NCBI RefSeq assembly: GCF_010550695.1
Contig: NZ_JAAGOB010000017.1
Coordinates: 1-64,000 of the forward strand
Length of the DNA stretch: 64,000 nt
From: Phytoactinopolyspora alkaliphila
GTDB lineage: Bacteria > Actinomycetota > Actinomycetes > Jiangellales > Jiangellaceae
Direction: 5' to 3'
Shown here: positions 19,994 to 28,801 of the stretch, piece by piece
Position numbering within the stretch: position 1 is the first letter of the stretch
Layout of the letters: every line of letters begins with the position of its first letter
Translations under genes and position numbers: made by a program
Notes under the pieces: model-generated
Told to the model about the DNA's origin: nothing
What the model saw: only the letters and a program-made list of their open reading frames with translations
Databases searched by the model: none

Positions 19994-20839
19994 ATGGCGA
20001 CGACCATACATCCGCTCGCGGAGCCGATCACCGCAGGACTACGCGGTGTGAACCTCTGCCTCGGCTATCACGGCACTCCCGTGGTGGCAGAGGCATCGAT
20101 CAGGCTTCTGAGCGGGCAGGTCACCGCTCTGCTGGGTCCCAACGGCAGTGGCAAGTCTACCGTGTTGCGTGCTCTCGCCCGTCTGCATCGACCGGAGAGC
20201 GGGCAGGTCCTCCTCGACGACGACTCCTCCGCACTCGACCTGACGGCCAAGGAGTTCGCCCAGCGGGTCACGCTGCTGGCGCAGAGCCGCCCCACGCCCA
20301 ACGGCGTGTGCGTCCGTGACGTCGTCGAGTACGGCCGGCATCCGCACCGCGGCCGCTGGCGGCGAGAAGACCCGGACGGAGCCGCTGCGATCGAATGGGC
20401 GATGGGTGTCACCGGCGTCGGCGGGATGGCGCACCGCGGCGTCGACGAGCTCTCCGGCGGGGAACTGCAGCGGGTGTGGCTGGCGACGTGCCTGGCCCAG
20501 CGCACCGATGTCCTCCTGCTCGACGAGCCCACCACGTTCCTGGATCTGCGCTATCAGATCGAGATCCTCGACCTGATCCGTGACCTCGCCGACGAGCACG
20601 GCGTGGCCGTGGGTGTGGTCCTGCACGACCTCAACCAGGCTGCCTCCGTCGCCGATCACATCGCCCTGCTCCACCACGGCGAGGTCCGGGCCGCCGGGAC
20701 GCCCGGCGACGTCCTCCAGGCTCCGTTGCTGAGCGAGGTCTACGGCCTGCGGATCGACGTCCAGCCCGACCCTGACACCGGACACCTGCACACGCGGCCC
20801 GTCGGCAAGCACACTCACCGGCTACGCGACATCGCCTAG
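19994..20839 (+). CDS. Iron-siderophore ABC transporter, ATP-binding protein (FecE/FhuC type)
   Basis: The 281-residue ATPase has Walker A GPNGSGKST (residues 48-56), the signature LSGGELQR (153-160) and Walker B VLLLDEPT (173-180). Its closest relatives by eye are FecE/FhuC/FepC proteins, with ALARLHRPESGQVLLD after the P-loop. It would energise the fused permease encoded two genes downstream. The gene is first in a three-gene operon preceded by an iron box, supporting iron regulation. Confidence 0.92.
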   Translation: MATTIHPLAEPITAGLRGVNLCLGYHGTPVVAEASIRLLSGQVTALLGPNGSGKSTVLRALARLHRPESGQVLLDDDSSALDLTAKEFAQRVTLLAQSRPTPNGVCVRDVVEYGRHPHRGRWRREDPDGAAAIEWAMGVTGVGGMAHRGVDELSGGELQRVWLATCLAQRTDVLLLDEPTTFLDLRYQIEILDLIRDLADEHGVAVGVVLHDLNQAASVADHIALLHHGEVRAAGTPGDVLQAPLLSEVYGLRIDVQPDPDTGHLHTRPVGKHTHRLRDIA

Positions 20840-20877
20840 CCGGCTCCGTCACCCAACTCACCCTCGAGGAATCACCT

Positions 20878-21861
20878 ATGCGACTCCGCCACGCGATCAT
20901 GCCTGCCCTCGCGGCCGCCATGCTGGCCCTCAGTGCCTGCGGCAGCTCGGAGGAGCCCGCGGACGACGACGAGACCACTCCCCAGGCGCAAGCCTCCGAG
21001 CCCATCACCGTCACCGACGCCCGCGGTGAGGAGGTCACACTCGACGCCCCCGCGGAGAACGTCGTCGCACTCGAATGGGCCGAGACCGAGGCTCTGGTCA
21101 CCCTCGGCGTGATGCCGTCCGGTGTCGCCGACGTCGACGGCTACTCCACGTGGGTGGGCGCCTCGGCCCCGCTGGGCGACGACGTCACCGACGTCGGCAC
21201 CCGCCAGGAGCCCAGCGTCGACTCCATCGTCGCGCTCGATCCGGATCTGGTGATCATGGAGGACCGGGGCAACCCGGTGGCCGAGCAGCTCGAGGAGTAC
21301 GTCCCGGTGATCGTGATCCAGGGAGCCGACGCGTCCCGGAACATCGAGCAGATGAAGGAGAACTTCACCACCATCGCCACTGCCGTGGGCAAGGAGGCCG
21401 AGGCCGAGCAGGTGCTCAGCGACTTCGACGCGGCACTGGACGACGGCCGGCAGCAGATCGCCGACGCCGGACACGAGGGCGAGAAGTTCCTCATGGCCGA
21501 CGGCTGGATGGAGGGCAGCGCAGTCTCGATCCGGATGTTCGGCGAAGGCTCCCTGGTCTCCGACCTGGGTGAGGAGTTGGGCCTGGAGAACGCCTGGACC
21601 GAGGGGGTCGACGCGGAATGGGGGCTCGGCCAGACCGACGTCGAAGGCCTCGCCGACCTACCTGACCTGCACTTCTTCTACAGCGCGTCGGACGCCGACG
21701 ACGTCTTCGCCGACGGCCTGTCCGGGAACGCCATTTGGGAGAGTTTGCCGTTCGTCGAGAGCGGCCAGATCCACAAGCTCGCGCCCGGCACCTGGACCTT
21801 CGGCGGTCCCGCCTCGTGCATGTTCATCGTCGAGCAGTTCGTCGACGCGCTGACCGCGTGA
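20878..21861 (+). CDS. Iron-siderophore ABC transporter, substrate-binding lipoprotein
   Basis: The 327-residue protein has a lipoprotein signal peptide with lipobox LSAC (Cys-21) followed by an acidic spacer. The mature part has the FecB/FepB-type fold (VTDARGEEVTL near the start, LDPDLVIMED in the middle). It captures a ferric siderophore outside the membrane, but the siderophore is unknown. It lies 38 bp after the ATPase gene and 28 bp before the permease gene. Confidence 0.9.
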   Translation: MRLRHAIMPALAAAMLALSACGSSEEPADDDETTPQAQASEPITVTDARGEEVTLDAPAENVVALEWAETEALVTLGVMPSGVADVDGYSTWVGASAPLGDDVTDVGTRQEPSVDSIVALDPDLVIMEDRGNPVAEQLEEYVPVIVIQGADASRNIEQMKENFTTIATAVGKEAEAEQVLSDFDAALDDGRQQIADAGHEGEKFLMADGWMEGSAVSIRMFGEGSLVSDLGEELGLENAWTEGVDAEWGLGQTDVEGLADLPDLHFFYSASDADDVFADGLSGNAIWESLPFVESGQIHKLAPGTWTFGGPASCMFIVEQFVDALTA

Positions 21862-21882
21862 CCCAGCGGGCCTATTCCGGAG

Positions 21883-21979
21883 GTGGGTTATGCGCAGGGG
21901 ATCAGCTCCGACTCCCCACACGGGGTCCCGCAAGGAGCGCGGTAGCCCAGCACCGTCGTCGGATCTGCGCATAACCCAC
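21883..21979 (+). promoter_or_regulatory. 15-bp inverted repeat enclosing the permease start codon
   Basis: Arms 21883-21897 (which include ATG 21890) and 21965-21979 are perfectly complementary over 15 bp, with a 67-nt loop. The left arm also touches the GGAGG ribosome site. In RNA it could hide the start codon and lower permease translation relative to the binding protein. It might instead be a terminator-like element if translation starts downstream. Confidence 0.5.
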
Positions 21980-24067
21980 GACGCCGGTCCGCCGTCCTCG
22001 GCCGGCGCGCCGGAGCCGGTGCTCACCGGCCCGGTGCGCCGGCTTCGGGTGGCGACACTGCTCACCAGCGGCGTAGTGGCGTGCGTGCTGCTCGCCGCCG
22101 TGCACGTCACTCAGGGCACCGCCGCGGTGAACGCGTTCGACGTGCTGGGCCTGCTGTTCGGCAGCGACGACCAGGCTGCCGCGAACATCCTGACGGCTTC
22201 GCGTCTCCCGCGCGTGCTGGCCGGGCTGACGGTGGGCTTCGCCCTCGGTATCGCCGGAGCGCTGCTCCAGTCCCTGGCGCGCAACTCGCTCGCCTCGCCG
22301 GACACGCTCGCTGTCAACGCCGGCGCCCACTTCGCCGTTGTTCTCGCGGCCGTCATCGGCCTGGCCTTACCGACACTCTTCGCCGGAGCGCTGGCCACGA
22401 TCGGCGGTCTCACCGCGGTGGGGCTGGTGCTCGTGCTCTCCGCGGGCGGCGCGTCAGGGCCGACCCGGCTGATTCTGGCGGGCTCGGCGACGACGCTGGC
22501 GCTGCACGCACTCACCATGGTCCTGCTCCTGCTCTTCGAGCAGGAGACCACAGGCCTGTTCGCCTGGGGCAGCGGATCGCTGGTCCAGTCGAATCTCGAC
22601 GCCGTACGCCAGATGAGTCTGGTGATCGTCGTCGCGGCGGCCGCGGCGATCGCGATCGGGCATCGGCTCGACATCCTCGCCCTGGGCGACGACACCGCAG
22701 CGACCCTCGGCGTCGCGGTCCGGCGCACCCGTCTCACGGTGACGCTGCTGGCCGTCGTCCTCGCCGCGGCCGCGGTCACGATCGCCGGCCCCATCGGCTT
22801 CGTCGGGCTGTGCGCACCCGCGATCGTCCGCCTGCTCGCCCCACGCGTCCCGGGGCTATTCCGGCACCGCGTCCTTCTGCCCGCTTCGGGCCTGGCCGGG
22901 ATCGTCATCGTGCTGGGCGCCGACGTGCTCGTCCGGGCGGTCGTCAATGCGCAGGCCGGCGTCGACATTCCCACCGGCGTGGTCACGACCGTCTTCGGTG
23001 CCGCCGTCCTCGTCACACTTGCCCGGAGACAGCGGGACTCCGGCCCCACCCGCCGCCCTCCGGCCGCCCGGACAGGGCAGTCCCGCTCACGGCGTCGTTT
23101 CTGGCTGGTTCTCGCGTCCTGCGTGGCGGTGCTGAGCGCGGCCTCGGTGGCGGCCCTGCTGCTCGGCGACACCGTCCTGCTCACCGGCGACGTCGTCAAC
23201 TGGATCAACGGCGAGTCCGGCCGCGCGATCACCTTCGTGCTCGATGCCCGCTTCCCCCGTGTCGCCGCGGCGCTCCTTGCCGGTGCGGCGCTCGCCCTCT
23301 CCGGAGTCGCGGTCCAGGCGGTGTGCCGCAACCCACTGGCCGAGCCCGGACTGCTGGGCATCACCGCAGGCGCTGGGATCGGTGCCGTCTCGCTGCTGAC
23401 CTTCGTCCCCACCGCGGGCGTGCTGATGCTGTCGTCCGTCGCAGGAGCGGCGGCTCTGCTCACCTTCGGTCTCGTCTACGCGCTGGCCTGGCGCGGGGGG
23501 CTGAACTCGGACCGGCTCGTCCTGATCGGCATCGGCGTATGGTCCGGTGGCTCGGCGATCATCACCTTCATCATCGTGTACTCCGACCCGTGGAATGTCG
23601 CCAAGGCTCTGACCTGGATGTCGGGCTCCACCTACGGCAGAACGCTCCCACAGGTGATGCCGCTGGTCATCGCGCTGGCTGTACTGATTCCCGTGGTGGT
23701 GCTCGCCCGCCGGGAACTGGACCTGCTCTCACTCGACGACGACACGCCTCGGGTACTCGGTGTCCGTCTCGAGGGCACCCGGCTGGTGATCCTGGTTGGT
23801 GCCGCCCTGCTCGCCTCGACCGCGGTGTCCGCCGTCGGGGTGATCGGCTTCGTCGGGCTCGTCGCGCCACATGCCGCACGTGCCCTGGTCGGCGCGCGCC
23901 ATGCCCGGGTGATCCCGGTCGCATTGCTGCTCGGGGCGATCCTGGTCAGCCTTGCCGACACCATCGGCCGCACCGTCATCTCGCCCGCGCAGATTCCCGC
24001 GGGGCTGCTCACCGCCATGGTCGGCACGCCCTATTTCGTGTGGCTCCTCTGGCGTTCCCGGGCATGA
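21890..24067 (+). CDS. Iron-siderophore ABC transporter permease, two fused FecCD domains
   Basis: The 725-residue protein contains two consecutive FecCD permease halves, as in FhuB. The first runs roughly from residue 60 to 385 and the second from 405 to 725. Each has the N-terminal RLPRVLAGL or RFPRVAAALL motif and the late GPIGFVGLCAP or GVIGFVGLVAP motif. The fusion replaces the usual pair of permease genes. GGAGG lies 6 nt before ATG 21890. The first 50 residues are polar and poorly conserved-looking, so an internal GTG near 22018 is an alternative start. Confidence 0.92.
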   Translation: MRRGSAPTPHTGSRKERGSPAPSSDLRITHDAGPPSSAGAPEPVLTGPVRRLRVATLLTSGVVACVLLAAVHVTQGTAAVNAFDVLGLLFGSDDQAAANILTASRLPRVLAGLTVGFALGIAGALLQSLARNSLASPDTLAVNAGAHFAVVLAAVIGLALPTLFAGALATIGGLTAVGLVLVLSAGGASGPTRLILAGSATTLALHALTMVLLLLFEQETTGLFAWGSGSLVQSNLDAVRQMSLVIVVAAAAAIAIGHRLDILALGDDTAATLGVAVRRTRLTVTLLAVVLAAAAVTIAGPIGFVGLCAPAIVRLLAPRVPGLFRHRVLLPASGLAGIVIVLGADVLVRAVVNAQAGVDIPTGVVTTVFGAAVLVTLARRQRDSGPTRRPPAARTGQSRSRRRFWLVLASCVAVLSAASVAALLLGDTVLLTGDVVNWINGESGRAITFVLDARFPRVAAALLAGAALALSGVAVQAVCRNPLAEPGLLGITAGAGIGAVSLLTFVPTAGVLMLSSVAGAAALLTFGLVYALAWRGGLNSDRLVLIGIGVWSGGSAIITFIIVYSDPWNVAKALTWMSGSTYGRTLPQVMPLVIALAVLIPVVVLARRELDLLSLDDDTPRVLGVRLEGTRLVILVGAALLASTAVSAVGVIGFVGLVAPHAARALVGARHARVIPVALLLGAILVSLADTIGRTVISPAQIPAGLLTAMVGTPYFVWLLWRSRA

Positions 24068-24079
24068 CGCAGGGCTCGG

Positions 24080-25312
24080 TCAGCCCAGCAGGTTCCGCAC
24101 CACGGCGTCGGCGAGCAGCCTCCCCCGGCGAGTAAGCGTGACGCGGCCCTGCGACCAGGCCGTGGGCTCGGCCAAAACCTCGTCGACGGCCTCGCGGGCC
24201 GCGCGCCGGCCGTCGTCGTCGAGCACGGCGACATCGAGCCCCTCGGCCAGCCGGACTTCGAGCAAGACCCGCTCGACCCGCCGCGTCTCGGCGTCCAGGA
24301 CCTCTCGCGCGTGCGCTGGACTACGGGAGTCAGCCAGCCTGCCGGCCCACGCCGCTGGATGCTTGACGTTCCACCACCGGGTCCCGCCAACGTGGCTGTG
24401 CGCGCCCGGCCCGACGCCCCACCAGTCGGCGCCGGTCCAGTACAGCCGATTGTGGGCGCAGCGAGCGGCGTCGGACGTCGCCCAGTTGGACACCTCGTAC
24501 CAGGAGAAGCCCGCCGCGCCGAGGGTGTCGTCGGCGAGTTCGTACTTGTCGGCCAGGTCGTCGTCGTCGGGCCGGGGCAGTTCTCCCCGCTCGATGCGAG
24601 CCGCCAGCCGGGTGCCCTCCTCCACGATCAGCGCATAGGCGCTGACGTGGTCCGGGCCGGCCTGGACGGCCGAGTCGAGGCTGATCCGCCAGTCGTCGAG
24701 GCTCTCCCCTGGCGTGCCATATATGAGGTCGAGGCTGACATGCTCGAAGCCCGCCTCTTTCGCCTCGGCGACCACCTGCTCCGAGCGGCCGGGTGTGTGC
24801 TCCCTGTCCAGAACTTTCAGTACGTGCGGGCGCGCGCTTTGCATGCCGATCGACAGCCGGGTGAATCCCGCCTCGCGGAGGGCGACCAGACCGTCGGGCG
24901 ATACCGTCTCGGGGTTCGCCTCGGTGGTGACCTCGGCGCCTGCTTCCAGGCCGAACTCGTTGTCGATCGCCTTCAGCACGCGGCCGAGGTCGGCGGGGGG
25001 CAACAGCGTAGGTGTGCCGCCGCCGACGAACACCGTGGAGACGGGGATGTCGGCGTCACCCAGCACCCTGCGGGCCAGCCGCAATTCCGCGACAGCGCCA
25101 TCGGCCCACGTCGCTCGGGAAGCACCGGGAGCAGTCCCGAGTTCGTCGGCCGTGTACGTGTTGAAGTCGCAGTATCCGCACCGGGTGGTGCAGAACGGCA
25201 CATGGAGGTAGACGCCGAAGGGCCGGTGCTGGCCCCCCACCGTGACCAGCGACGACGATGGCAGCGAGCCGTCGATTGGAGGCGGGTCGCCGTCGGGAAG
25301 AGTCGAGGGCAC
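24080..25312 (-). CDS. hemW: HemW-like radical SAM protein
   Basis: The 410-residue protein, formerly annotated as oxygen-independent coproporphyrinogen oxidase, has the radical-SAM motif CTTRCGYC (C41, C45, C48) and a HemN C-terminal domain. HemW proteins bind heme and act as heme chaperones, whereas true HemN enzymes have an additional N-terminal region. The GTG start overlaps no neighbour. It is convergent with the iron transporter, from which it is separated by 12 bp. It lies downstream of lepA in the conserved order, although a sugar/lipid gene block intervenes. Confidence 0.9.
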   Translation of the reverse strand: MPSTLPDGDPPPIDGSLPSSSLVTVGGQHRPFGVYLHVPFCTTRCGYCDFNTYTADELGTAPGASRATWADGAVAELRLARRVLGDADIPVSTVFVGGGTPTLLPPADLGRVLKAIDNEFGLEAGAEVTTEANPETVSPDGLVALREAGFTRLSIGMQSARPHVLKVLDREHTPGRSEQVVAEAKEAGFEHVSLDLIYGTPGESLDDWRISLDSAVQAGPDHVSAYALIVEEGTRLAARIERGELPRPDDDDLADKYELADDTLGAAGFSWYEVSNWATSDAARCAHNRLYWTGADWWGVGPGAHSHVGGTRWWNVKHPAAWAGRLADSRSPAHAREVLDAETRRVERVLLEVRLAEGLDVAVLDDDGRRAAREAVDEVLAEPTAWSQGRVTLTRRGRLLADAVVRNLLG

Positions 25313-25365
25313 AGCTCATTGTCCCCCATGAGACGTCGTCGGGGGTCGGGCGGGAATCCTATGAC

Positions 25366-25530
25366 GATCAGATGACCGACCGCGGGCTACGGCGGCGGTT
25401 GCGTCACCTGATCCGTTTACGTCCGGATCGTGAGACCAGATCGGACGACGACGCGTCCCCCTGTTACGCAGTTCGGTCACCTGATCGTTTCCACGCCGGT
25501 GATCAGACGGCACTTCGATGATCAGGTGAC
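25366..25530. repeat. 165-bp intergenic element A with six phased copies of an 11-bp motif
   Basis: On the plus strand the motif GATCAGnTGAC occurs at 25366 and in degenerate form at 25439, 25501 and 25520 (the last perfect as GATCAGGTGAC). Its complement GTCACCTGATC occurs at 25403 and 25476. The offsets 0, 37, 73, 110, 135 and 154 are identical in element B at 30992-31156, while the spacers differ. It lies 17 bp after the stop of the acyl-CoA synthetase gene. A multi-hairpin 3' UTR or a multi-site protein-binding region are both possible. Confidence 0.8.
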
Positions 25531-25547
25531 CAACAGCAGGAACAAGC

Positions 25548-27371
25548 TCACGTGTACATGCGGTCCAGGACGTCCATGTAGCGCTTCTCGACCGACTTGC
25601 GCTTGACCTTCATGCTCGGCGTCATATCGCCGCTCTCGATGGTGAGGTCGTTCGGCAGGATCTCGAACTTCTTGATCGTCTCCCACCGGTCCAGGCGCGC
25701 GTTGAGCTCGTCGACATGTCCTTGGACGAGTTCGCGGACCCTCGGTGAGCGAGTCAGCTCCTCGTAGGACATGCTGCCGAGATCGTGATGCTTGGCCCAT
25801 TCCGTGATCGCGTCGGGATCCAAGGTGATCAGCGCCGTGCAGTAGTTCCGGCCGTCGCCGTGAACGACGATCTGGCTCGACTGCGGGCTGACCGCCTTGA
25901 AGATCACCTCGATCTTCTGCGGCGCCACGTACTTACCGCCGGAGGTCTTGATGAAGTCTTTCTTCCGGTCGGTGATGCGCAGATAGCCGTTGTCCAGCTC
26001 GCCGATGTCACCGGTGTGGTACCAGCCGTCCTCGTCAAGCGTCTCCGCGGTGAGGTCCGGCAGGTTGTGGTAGCCACGCATGACCGCTGGCCCGCGGGTC
26101 AGGACCTCGCCGTCATCGGCGATCGTCACCTCGGTACCGGGAAGTGGCGGCCCGACCGTGCCGAAGCGGCAGTCCTGCGGCAGATTGACGAAGATGGCCG
26201 CGCTGGTCTCGGTGAGTCCGTACCCCTCGAGGATGGTCATCCCGGCGGCGTGGAACCACTCCGCGACGTCCTGGGACAGTTTGGCCGAGCCGCTGATGAA
26301 GAAGCGGATGCGGCCACCGAGCCGATTCTTGATCTTGGAGAACACCAGCCGGTCCGCGAGGCCGTGCTGGAACGCGAGCAGTGGTCCGGGCTTCTTGCCG
26401 GCCTGCTCCAGCGCCGACACTTTGAAGCCGACCCCGAACGCCCAGTCGAAGATCTTCTTCTTCGCGCCGCCTTCTTCCTCGACGCCCATGATGACCTTGG
26501 CGCGCACCTTCTCGAAGATTCTCGGCGCACCGGCCATGAAGGTGGGCTTGACGACGCCGAGGTTCTCCACGATCCGGTCGAGGTTGCCGTCGACAGCGGT
26601 GGCGAAGCCGGCCCGCAGCTGGATGGCCTCCAGCGTCTTACCGAACACGTGGGACAGCGGCAGCCACAAGTACTGGAGGTCGTTGATGTTCAAGATGTCC
26701 AGCGCGTCTGCGGCCACGCCCTCATACACCCAGTTGTCGTTGACCAGGCGCACCCCTTTCGGCCGGCCGGTGGTTCCGGACGTGTACACCAAGGTGGCCA
26801 GCGTCTCCGGTCCCACGGGCTCGAGCGCGTCGTCCACCGCTGTGGGCTTCTCCTCGAGCAACTCCCGGCCTAGCTCCTCCAGCCGGGCCAGCGTGATGAC
26901 GAAGTCGCCGTCGCCGTCGCCGTCGAACACCACCACCTTGGTCAGCTCAGCGAGCTGGGACCGGTGCTCCAGGATCTTCTTGACCTGCTCGTCGTCCTCG
27001 GCAAAGGCGACCTTGACGCCGGCGTCGGACAGGATGTACGCGACATCCTCGAGATTGGTGGACGGATAGACCGTGGTGGTGGCCGCGCCGATGGAGTTGA
27101 TCGCGAGGTCGGAAAGGATCCATTCCACGCGCGTCGACGCGGCAATGGACACCCGGTCCTCGGCTTCAACACCGAGGGCCAGCAGTCCGGCGCCGATCTT
27201 CCAGACACGGTCCTTGGTCTGCCGCCAGGTGAGCGACGTCCAACCCGAACCGTCGGGATATCGATACGCCTCCCGATCAGGTGTCGACTCCACTCGGTCG
27301 AGGAACATCCGGCCGATGGACGGCGGACGGTCCTTGACGAGTTCTGCGGACTCCGTTGTGCCGGCGGTCAT
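25548..27371 (-). CDS. Long-chain acyl-CoA synthetase (AMP-forming), FadD15-like
   Basis: The 607-residue adenylate-forming enzyme has the AMP-binding motif YTSGTTGRPKG (196-206). Later motifs are GYGLTETSA, WYHTGDIGELDNGYLRITD and RKKDFIKTSGGKYVAP. It activates fatty acids to acyl-CoA for breakdown or lipid synthesis. The size and C-terminal motif fit the long-chain FadD15 branch. GGAGG lies before ATG 27371. The 84-codon upstream extension has no homology and is rejected. Confidence 0.92.
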   Translation of the reverse strand: MTAGTTESAELVKDRPPSIGRMFLDRVESTPDREAYRYPDGSGWTSLTWRQTKDRVWKIGAGLLALGVEAEDRVSIAASTRVEWILSDLAINSIGAATTTVYPSTNLEDVAYILSDAGVKVAFAEDDEQVKKILEHRSQLAELTKVVVFDGDGDGDFVITLARLEELGRELLEEKPTAVDDALEPVGPETLATLVYTSGTTGRPKGVRLVNDNWVYEGVAADALDILNINDLQYLWLPLSHVFGKTLEAIQLRAGFATAVDGNLDRIVENLGVVKPTFMAGAPRIFEKVRAKVIMGVEEEGGAKKKIFDWAFGVGFKVSALEQAGKKPGPLLAFQHGLADRLVFSKIKNRLGGRIRFFISGSAKLSQDVAEWFHAAGMTILEGYGLTETSAAIFVNLPQDCRFGTVGPPLPGTEVTIADDGEVLTRGPAVMRGYHNLPDLTAETLDEDGWYHTGDIGELDNGYLRITDRKKDFIKTSGGKYVAPQKIEVIFKAVSPQSSQIVVHGDGRNYCTALITLDPDAITEWAKHHDLGSMSYEELTRSPRVRELVQGHVDELNARLDRWETIKKFEILPNDLTIESGDMTPSMKVKRKSVEKRYMDVLDRMYT

Positions 27372-27456
27372 GCGTCCTCCAAGGCCACCAGGGATGGCCA
27401 GATCGTCTTCGGCCCGGTGGTGGAACCTTACGATGCCATCGCGTCCCAAGAACAGT

Positions 27457-28635
27457 CTATGTCGCCGACTTGTAGCCAATTCGCCCGGAACTCGTGAACC
27501 TACTCGAACGCGTGTCCCCCCGAGACAGGGATTCGCGCCCGTGGATCCGCAGCATCTCCGCGACAGTCGAAGACCAGGAGAACTGTTCCGCCCGGATCCG
27601 GGCCGCGGCGCGCGCCGCCCCACCTTCGCGGATCACCCCGATCACCGCCTCCGCCATCCGCGCCGGATCGGCGGGCGCGGTCCGCCCGGCACCGTCTCGA
27701 ATCAGCTCCGGCAGGGCGCCTGACGAGCTGGCGACGACGGGCGTCCCACTGGCCAGCGCCTCCAGAGCCGCCAGCCCGAACGTCTCGTACGGACCAGGAG
27801 CGACGACGACGTCCGCACTGGCGAGGATGGTGGCCAACCGGTCACGGTCGGAGACGAAACCGGCCATCGTGACGGGGCGGCCCTGCGCCTGCTCGTCCAC
27901 AAGGTCGCGCACCGAGCCGTCCCCGCACACCACCAAGCGGGCGTTCACCTCCCGGCGCAGGAGCTCGTCGACCATCGGTATCAGCAGGTCGGGACGCTTC
28001 TCCGGGGACAACCGGACAGCCGCCACGATCACCACGTCGGCACCCCTGGCCAGCTCGTCGCGCACCACCGGATCCCGTCGGGACGGGTGGAAGGCGTCCA
28101 GGTCGATGCCCAGCGGCACCTGGACGAGGTTCCGGGCGCCGATCCGGACGAACTCCCCCGCCGCCCAGCTGGTGGTGCAGACGACGCTGTCGAACGACGA
28201 CGCCAGCCGGCGGTTCAAGCGATCGGCCAGACGCCTGGTCGGCACGGCCCGGCCCAGGTGGAAGCGGAGAAGAGCGTCGATGCGTTCGTGCGAGAAGACC
28301 ACGGAGCCCACTCCGCGATCACGGGCCCACGGGCCGATCCTGGCCAGCGTGAACCGGTCGGACACCTCGACGCGGTCGGGAGCGACGGCGGCCAGGACGT
28401 CCTCCACCGCGTTCCACCGGGTGATGACGCGGTACCCGCCGGTGAGCGGCATCTCGGGCGCGGCGATCTCGATACGGCGGCCGTACGGCTCGGCCACGGT
28501 GGCGTTCTCCGGGCCGGGGACCAGCATCACCACCTCGTGTCCGGCCTCGGCATAACCGCCGGCGAGATGGGTCAGCATGGTCTTGATGCCGCCGGAGTGC
28601 GGGGCGACGAAGTTCGCGGCCTGCAGAATGCGCAC
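27457..28635 (-). CDS. Glycosyltransferase family 4 protein
   Basis: The 392-residue protein has a GT-B fold. The N-terminus NFVAPHSGGIKTMLTHLAGG is typical of GT4 acceptor domains. The C-terminal donor domain has LSPEKRPDLLIPMV and PGPYETFGLAALEALASGTP, including the conserved E-x7-E. The donor is a sugar nucleotide. Family members such as PimB or MgtA act on lipid acceptors, but none is specified here. The start is GTG 28635. It precedes the acyl-CoA synthetase gene on the same strand by 85 bp. Confidence 0.88.
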   Translation of the reverse strand: MRILQAANFVAPHSGGIKTMLTHLAGGYAEAGHEVVMLVPGPENATVAEPYGRRIEIAAPEMPLTGGYRVITRWNAVEDVLAAVAPDRVEVSDRFTLARIGPWARDRGVGSVVFSHERIDALLRFHLGRAVPTRRLADRLNRRLASSFDSVVCTTSWAAGEFVRIGARNLVQVPLGIDLDAFHPSRRDPVVRDELARGADVVIVAAVRLSPEKRPDLLIPMVDELLRREVNARLVVCGDGSVRDLVDEQAQGRPVTMAGFVSDRDRLATILASADVVVAPGPYETFGLAALEALASGTPVVASSSGALPELIRDGAGRTAPADPARMAEAVIGVIREGGAARAAARIRAEQFSWSSTVAEMLRIHGRESLSRGDTRSSRFTSSGRIGYKSAT

Positions 28636-28721
28636 ACCCCTACGGTCGCGCGGCCAACCGAGTTACTCGCGACAACGGCGTGAAGGCCCGGTGAACAACG
28701 CGCCCACGTCTCGACTCGGCA

Positions 28722-28789
28722 CATGCCAGGCTTTGTGGTCGTGTTTTCCGGCCAGCCGGCGCTAGTTCACTGCCACAAACCCTGGCATG
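28722..28789. terminator. Inverted repeat after the sugar isomerase gene
   Basis: Arms 28722-28738 and 28773-28789 pair over 16 of 17 positions. The 34-nt loop contains a smaller ccggc/gccgg hairpin. It begins 12 bp after the isomerase stop on the minus strand, as expected for a terminator. The core catgccagg...tttgtgg recurs in the inverted repeat at 61556-61633. Confidence 0.65.
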
Positions 28790-28801
28790 GGGTTGTGGCG
28801 G

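Noticed and set aside
22081-24135. A 684-codon plus-strand frame inside the permease gene
   Set aside because: It is Arg/Pro/Gly-rich with no homology, and overlaps a clear two-domain FecCD permease in another frame.
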